Source: Apostichopus japonicus (Eukaryota > Echinodermata > Holothuroidea > Aspidochirotida > Stichopodidae). Taken from it: 64,000 nucleotides of DNA. Of the stretch, positions 57,760 through 64,000 are shown piece by piece. The first letter of the stretch is position 1; the number at the start of each line of letters is the position of its first letter. The notes under the pieces are model-generated. The model saw only the letters and a program-made list of their open reading frames with translations. It was not told where the DNA came from and searched no databases. A program made the position numbers and the translations under genes. The DNA is taken from positions 7,502,714 to 7,566,713 of the forward strand of contig NC_092567.1 in the NCBI RefSeq assembly GCF_037975245.1, in the 5' to 3' direction.

Positions 57760-60700
57760 AAACAGGGCAGGGCCTGGGTACGCTCCCCCTCCAGATTTGT
57801 GAAAACTGGTTAAAAGAAGGAAAATTTCCTTTTTTTTGTAATAAAAAGGGTCCTTTACTAATTTAAAAATGTCGTTTTGTTGATAAATTAAGCAATATGT
57901 CATTTGAAAGTGCCTTTTTGTTTAACCCCCCCCCCTTCGCAACCCCTGCCCAAAAGTTAGATTTCCATAAAGGAATGATGTGTGTATTTGGGCATACATG
58001 GTAAAATGACACACTATTTTAAGAAATTCATGCATTTACTTGAGAAGAAGGAGATACGATATTAAGGAAACAGATACATCTATTGGAAACGTATTTATCA
58101 CTGTATAAGAAATGATACATAAGAGATGTATTAGGGTATGAATGTAACATTTAAGTTCCAAGATGAAATACAGTAGTTTAGTTTGTTACATCACGATTGC
58201 AAGTCAATGATCCTGTCCGGATCGAATACCTGTAGGATACCAAATCCATTTTGGAATCCATTTTGTGTAACAAAATGAAAAATAGCGGCATGTATGAAAC
58301 GTTGAATAGCGAGTTTCATTCTGGTACATTAAACAAATAAAACATGAAGTATAATTCAAAGAACAATTCGCAATCAACCCCCCCCCTCCCCCACACCCTT
58401 ACACACCGCTACAATTACCACTCCATGTTGGTTTTTGCAGATGTATGTAAGTATGTAAGGACACTACACAAAAGAAACAACATTAAGTAATTCCTATTCA
58501 TGATTCATTGTCTTCATAGCATTATTGGCAGAATATAGCAACATTTTGCATCTAAGCACCCTTCCATTTTACAAGAGTGCATTCCTGGGGAGCATCGAAT
58601 GAACCCAAAAACCTCTTTGTTATGGTACCTTATCATAGGTATATGGTCCCCAATTGACAAAAGTATAGTTGTAGGACAACAAATGAGCTTTACATACTCG
58701 TCAATACAAACGATCTCCGTTTCGCAGATGAAGCATTGTAAGAAACATCAAGAACAACAAATTACAACTTTCGATGAAGGTCGTTCTATTGAAATATCGA
58801 CTTCTGAAATATAATGTTGTTGTTACCATGGTTACATTGGACGCGGTTTGTAATAAAGATCATAATATTTTTCATGACAGAAATCAAAAGTACTCGTATG
58901 AAATAGTATAATTCGTACTCGGTACTGAATACTGTATACAGAATAATGTACTCGAAAACTGGTACTCGGTGCTCGGATCCTAACAAGCCAGTCATCGGGC
59001 TAGGATACCTGGGTTCTCGGGAACCTCAAGTACTTAAAAGTACTTGGTACTTGGATAAATGTACCTGGCTACAACACTGTTACTATTCTTTTCAATTTTG
59101 TTTGACATCAATGTATTTGGTCAAATCTTCAACAACCAGAACAATTAACTTCTTATAAGCCTATAGACTACTTTCACATCAATAAACAGAGTACAACCCA
59201 TCATTAATTGACTTGGATTGGCCCATGATTTTATTATAAAAATGACAAATAAAATAAATTATACTGGTACAAACAGTTGAATAGCAGCTGTTTGAAATCA
59301 GATCATATGGAAAAAAGGAACTTCGTGCAGCTGCTGATTAAATATCAATACGGAATAATTATGCTAAATTTCAAACTTTTGTTCTGTCAAATTTTCAGCG
59401 AATCTATGAGATATCTTCATATCTTTACCACGGAACAAACAAAAAATGCTATAACATTTGAAATATCGATCGGATTGGAGAATAAACAAGCAAATCTTAA
59501 ATAAAAAAAAACAGCTAACAGTGGGACTGACTAAATTGTTCTTCTCATTGAAATTATGTATTCAAATTCTTCAAATTCAATCTTCGGTGATCAATCAATT
59601 TACCCATAAAGACAAATAATAATAATAATAAAAAAGTTTGTAGCCAGGGTTATTTTTTAGAAGTCACAAGTAAAAGTGGGGGTGGGGGGTAGGGGTGGGG
59701 ATAGGATCAATTTAAAGAAAGCTGCCTTCACACATGTTATAATATACAATTATCTAATGAAGTTCAACATGACTGTCAAATCTTCAGCCCCCTTGCCCAC
59801 ATTTGGAAAATGCAATGAGTGACAAATTTACAATAAAATGGCCAACGTTTTCAGACAAGACAGTGGAAATTTGAAAATAAGATGTCAAATGTTCGATTTA
59901 TTGCTATCCTTTCGACTTGATATATGGCAAGCGTAAGCAAAAATATTTGCAGAATATAGAAATTGGCAAGGAGATTTGCGTTGCAAAGGAACAACCAGTC
60001 CTGTCGTCTGTTGTTCGTGTCTGTGTTCATTTGTGTACAGTCTTGACTAGCTGCGTGAGTTCCAGCTGCAGTTCGATTGTTTGAAAAAAGTACTCACAAT
60101 GAAAATGTTTTACTTAAAAATTGCGGTAAACATCGAGATATGTACCACTTAGCTAGATTCCATTCTTCAGGTGTAGCTTCACAAGGAACGTGGTATATAT
60201 AAGATCATGACTTCAATTGTTGTGGAAACATATACATTCAAGGCGAACCACTAGACTTGAGTGTCAAAAGGGACAAGGGGTCATAATGGTTAGTATACGT
60301 TGTTATGCGCGATTCCGCATTGACATATACGATCGAGGTTAATGTACACGCCGATTGTTGAGTAATTGTCGTGTGCCTCGTCGACAAGAGGTTAGATTAT
60401 TTTCGGGGTACAAATTAGAAAATAGAACTTGATCCAAGTTAGAACTTAGCTAGGCAAGGACTTCACAGTAGGGTGAAATGTGAATATCTTCTAAATAGAA
60501 AACGTAATAAGTTTGATGTAGCGAAATTTTCATTTGAACAGTCCCATATTCAAAATGCGTGTCATAACCAATGAACGTTACTTAAAACAGGCGCATTCGT
60601 AAAAGCCGTTACAAAGGCTTTAACGCCATCAGTGAATACATTTAGTAGCTGGTGTTTCCCTGCTATTGTATATAGTATGACCTCTGCCTCGGTTGGATAC

Positions 60701-61221
60701 ATATGAATTGATTTCTTATGTTACTGCGTTACCTTCAGAAATGACTCGTATTTTAGTAAAGCTTTCAAATACAGGTAAACGATAGAAACTGTGATACAAT
60801 TGCTCAAATCAGAACGTATGGCACATCAGTTGTACGACAGGTTTAACACGGCGATCACGGTAATACACGAAGTAGTGGATGTTCCTCCAAATAGCTTTGT
60901 ATATCGGATTGATGTCTGCACACTTTGATATACTTACTGGTTTTGTAATGGAATTTCGATACTGTCACATTGACCTTAGATTTAGAAAGGCTTGATCTAT
61001 GGCTATGGCATTGTATGTACATCAACACTTCCTAAACCAAACAGTTGGACATCACCACCCATTCCAGGACCATTCGATACTGGAACCAATTATCAAGGAT
61101 TGAATATAACAATGTTGGATTTCCATATTACTGAAACTAAAAGTGATTGAGTCAACGATATTTACTCCAGAACAAAGGACATCCAATTAAACCCTGATTA
61201 GGTAAGTAAGTAAGGTTAATA

Positions 61222-61802
61222 GATTGTACTTATAAATGGAGGAATTAAGGGAGGTAGGTATAGTGCAGGACCTGGTGACAAAGGGGGAATCCACGACTCC
61301 CACTTCCCCCTACACACACAAACACGCTAGACTTCATCTAGTGTCGATTTGTATTCAAGTTATTCCATTTTGGAGTGAGTTTGTGTATGTGTGATTTCCC
61401 TTTGTTGTTGATTTTGAACTCACCTATGTGGTTCCCTTTCTTCTTTGTTTTTCGTTAACAACCTGCACTAATTTGAGCATTTATTGCTCTACACGTAGAC
61501 CGTTTTGCATTCCCGTTGCGGAATATAGATTTTATTTGGGCGTTTGTGTCTAGGAACTTAGGGAAAAAAGTTTCACAGATCCCTCCGAGAGTTAACGTTA
61601 ACCCCCACCCCCACCCCACTCATCCGCCGTACATTATAAAGGTCACGGGCATTTTGTTTGGTAAGGCACATATTAACAACTAAAACACCCTGTACAACAA
61701 ACCCTGTACTTGTACAAGTACCTTGGAATTTTATAAAGTTATTATATTGTACTAATCAATGAAGGAATTAAGGAAGGTACGGATAGTGCAAGACCTGATA
61801 GC
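61222..61802. repeat. Direct repeat pair about 522 bp apart
   Basis: About 50 bases starting ATTGTACTTATAAATGGAGG, with GAATTAAGGGAGGTA, GATAGTGCA-like and GGACCTG (61224-61274), recur with few changes as ATTGTACTAATCAATGAAGG (61746-61796). Both are followed by a C-rich stretch. They are probably two copies of one repeat fragment; boundaries are uncertain. Confidence 0.5.
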
Positions 61803-64000
61803 CAGGCAAAAGACTTGTACCCCAGTCCCCTCCCATCAAAATATATATATATAAAAAAAAACATGTCATGGATTATGGCTTGTTCAAGAAAATCTACTTT
61901 TCATCGAAGCGTATTAAAACAGCAAGAACAACTATAAAGTGCTTAAACTCCGTAACGGTTGCCATGATACAAGTATTCCATCTGACGTCACTGTGTCTAT
62001 ACTTCTTTATTACAAGTATTGTCTCTTTGTGGCAACAAATTCGCATGAGTGGTTTCTATTGTTCAAGTTTATAAAGTATTTTCTGCATACGAAACTTACC
62101 CGACTACTAAGTTTGTAAAAGTACACTGTCTTCGCTATGCCAGATATTGTACACTGCAATATGCTGGAAGCAAAATGTCTTTAATGTGAATACAGTTATT
62201 GTAAGATTAGTTTCTGCAAGCTCTAAATCCAGACCTACATAGCTAGGTCTTCTCAGTTACTGGAGAAGTTCAATACACTGAACTACTTAATCCACACTAA
62301 TCACCATTGCTTACAATATATAGTGTACACTTTCAGGGAGGATTGTTTCCACTGATGTGCTATCACTCTGGTCATAGACTAGTCATTAATCGAATTTTAC
62401 GAAGACAATATTTGTATTTGTATTAATTCATGGTGTGGGTAGGATCAAAATCAAAAGAAAACCGCTGCGAGAGAACACGAAATACTTAATACTACTGTAG
62501 TCTATAGCCAATGGATCCCCAACACAGTTCTGGGATTCAAACAAAAGCCATTGAATTCGTCGTTCTCACGTTTTTTTTTTATGGAACTAGAAATCTAAAC
62601 AAGCAAGTAGTTTGGGAGAGACTAAAAGAACGAAGTCTTTTTTTCTTTACATAATGGCCAGTAAACGGTTTAGTAAATTTAATTTGGTTTTAAAAGCAAT
62701 GATTGCAATATTGTATTCGAAATTGAGGTCGAATGACTGTCACGCAAATATGTTTACTTATAGATTATTTACACAGTCGAACCAAATGCTAAATACATGA
62801 TCATTTTGTGTGTGCTATCAGGAGAATGATCGAGGTTCTACTTATTTAAATCTTAAAGCATCTTTTTGAGTCCTGTCTATGATTTTCTCAACCTCATTGA
62901 CCCCACGGTGCCATAACGACATACACACCTAGCTTATCTATTCAAATCTAACCTCAAATGGTGGTATAAGGTCGAATGATTTACAAATCAGAACGTTGTT
63001 TCTCTCGATGATATTTTCCGTTAGGTTCGCAATAAGCCCCGCCTATAACATGAATATTTAAATTATTTGCACGTCATGGGATAATGAGGTAAATAATTTC
63101 ACTTTGCCGACGTCGTAAGCAATCCAGTAAACCAATATGTACTACAACACATTGCTCTATTTGTGTACTCTGAGTATGGCTGTGATAACGACTCAGTTTT
63201 TCGGATTGCTGTGAATGAATCTATTTTAAGCAACAGCTTATAAATAAACTTGTCAGTTATTCACTTATTGGTTGAATTCAAACTAGTGGATTTGGGGAAC
63301 TGTATGAGATTGCTTTTAAATGGGGAATTTGTCGGAAGACTCTTAATTAATATCTGCAGAAGTCCTTAATTACTGGCCAATTGGCGCTCTAGGTAGGGAA
63401 GAACTTGGCTAATATTTTAGTTTGCTGTTTTGTGATGAATACATTTAAAAACCCCGATGGGCATGTCAAAAGGGTGGCAAAACGGCGACAAAACGCAAAA
63501 AGCTGCTTTAAGAAGTTATAACAACTTGCAATCAAAATACCGATTACAGTAGTAGCCCACCCCGCTGAAGAAGGCTACATGAGGTGGGGGCGGGGAATTC
63601 GAGAAACATCTTTTCTGTTGCTGAGATATAAATGTTTGAGTTTAGTCATAAAAGAGAAAAGTACTGATTGTGCAATAACCTATCACGTCACAACATTATG
63701 CACCTTGAATTGTCTTTGTTTTCTGTTACATATGAACGTGGCTTACTTAACCTTTATTAGTAGGGCCATATAATGTAGTAATGTACAAATTCGTAGCTAT
63801 CGACCAACTCTTCAAGCGTTCCATACGCATTTGTGATAAATAACTGAATTATGAAACAGACACAGGCTGTTATGCGTATTATAGTATAATAATGACTCAG
63901 ATCATGTCCGGAGTAAAGTTATGGAAACCCTGGTTTAATGTTTAAGCAGGGGGGTCACTGGTATGTGCGATAGTCTTTGTCTAGGGGTATCAATGTAATG

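Larger units (their letters stand above)
39079..64000. other. 3' flank and gene-poor DNA
   Basis: No convincing gene was recognised in these 25 kb on either strand; the longest open frames (60-110 codons) fall in AT-rich or repeat DNA. It contains the hAT MITE at 41351, the minisatellite at 42537, a dispersed repeat at 50805, a TATA-like box at 54271, the MITE copy at 56419 and a G-run of 14 at 39730 and at 53250. Stretches 43-50, 52.1-54.2 and 57.8-64 kb hold nothing else I can name beyond short G/C runs. Confidence 0.5.

Overview
The window is AT-rich animal nuclear DNA: GT-AG split coding exons, a tRNA-derived SINE-like unit, a solo LTR, many short non-autonomous DNA transposons and many long poly-G/poly-C runs. 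There is no dense coding and nothing bacterial. The leucine-rich-repeat exon and the MITE-rich background suggest an invertebrate deuterostome, most likely an echinoderm and perhaps a sea cucumber. That is inference from pattern recognition; no database was searched.

One gene is supported. Six small exons on the + strand (8730-8938, 18262-18338, 24848-24903, 35843-35878, 38442-38500, 39000-39078) join in phase into one 516-nt reading frame ending in TAA. They encode the last 171 residues of a leucine-rich-repeat protein: ribonuclease-inhibitor-like LRRs followed by a short acidic, Gln/Asn-rich tail. The amino-terminal part (signal peptide, Ig, NACHT, death or other domains) is not recognisable in the window. 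The exons cover about 0.5 kb of a 30-kb span, and the introns (9.3, 6.5, 10.9, 2.6 and 0.5 kb) are full of transposons.

Layout. 1-8.7 kb: no gene recognised; holds a Mutator-like MITE (1175-1758), a palindromic MITE (2489-3251) and repeat fragments. 8.7-18.3 kb: exon 1 and intron 1, with a hAT-like MITE carrying a nested TTAA-flanked element, a solo LTR of 1372 bp with an internal 87-bp tandem repeat, an unclassified dispersed repeat and a second hAT-like MITE. 18.3-24.8 kb: intron 2, with another TTAA-flanked MITE and a locally duplicated 430-bp repeat. 24.9-35.8 kb: intron 3, with a 3.77-kb PIF/Harbinger element, a pogo/Tigger-type transposase fossil inside it, and a paralogous copy of the target site without the insertion at 31.3-31.6 kb. 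35.8-39.1 kb: exons 4-6 and a SINE-like unit. 39.1-64 kb: 3' flank and gene-poor DNA with a hAT MITE, an exact 10 x 34-bp minisatellite and a second, larger copy of the 2.5-kb MITE.

The most useful points for follow-up are the phase-consistent gene model with a stop codon embedded in a splice donor, the Harbinger insertion dated against an empty paralogous site, the SINE body with three consecutive hairpins, and the large excess of the 8-bp palindrome TGACGTCA (18 exact copies counted by eye).
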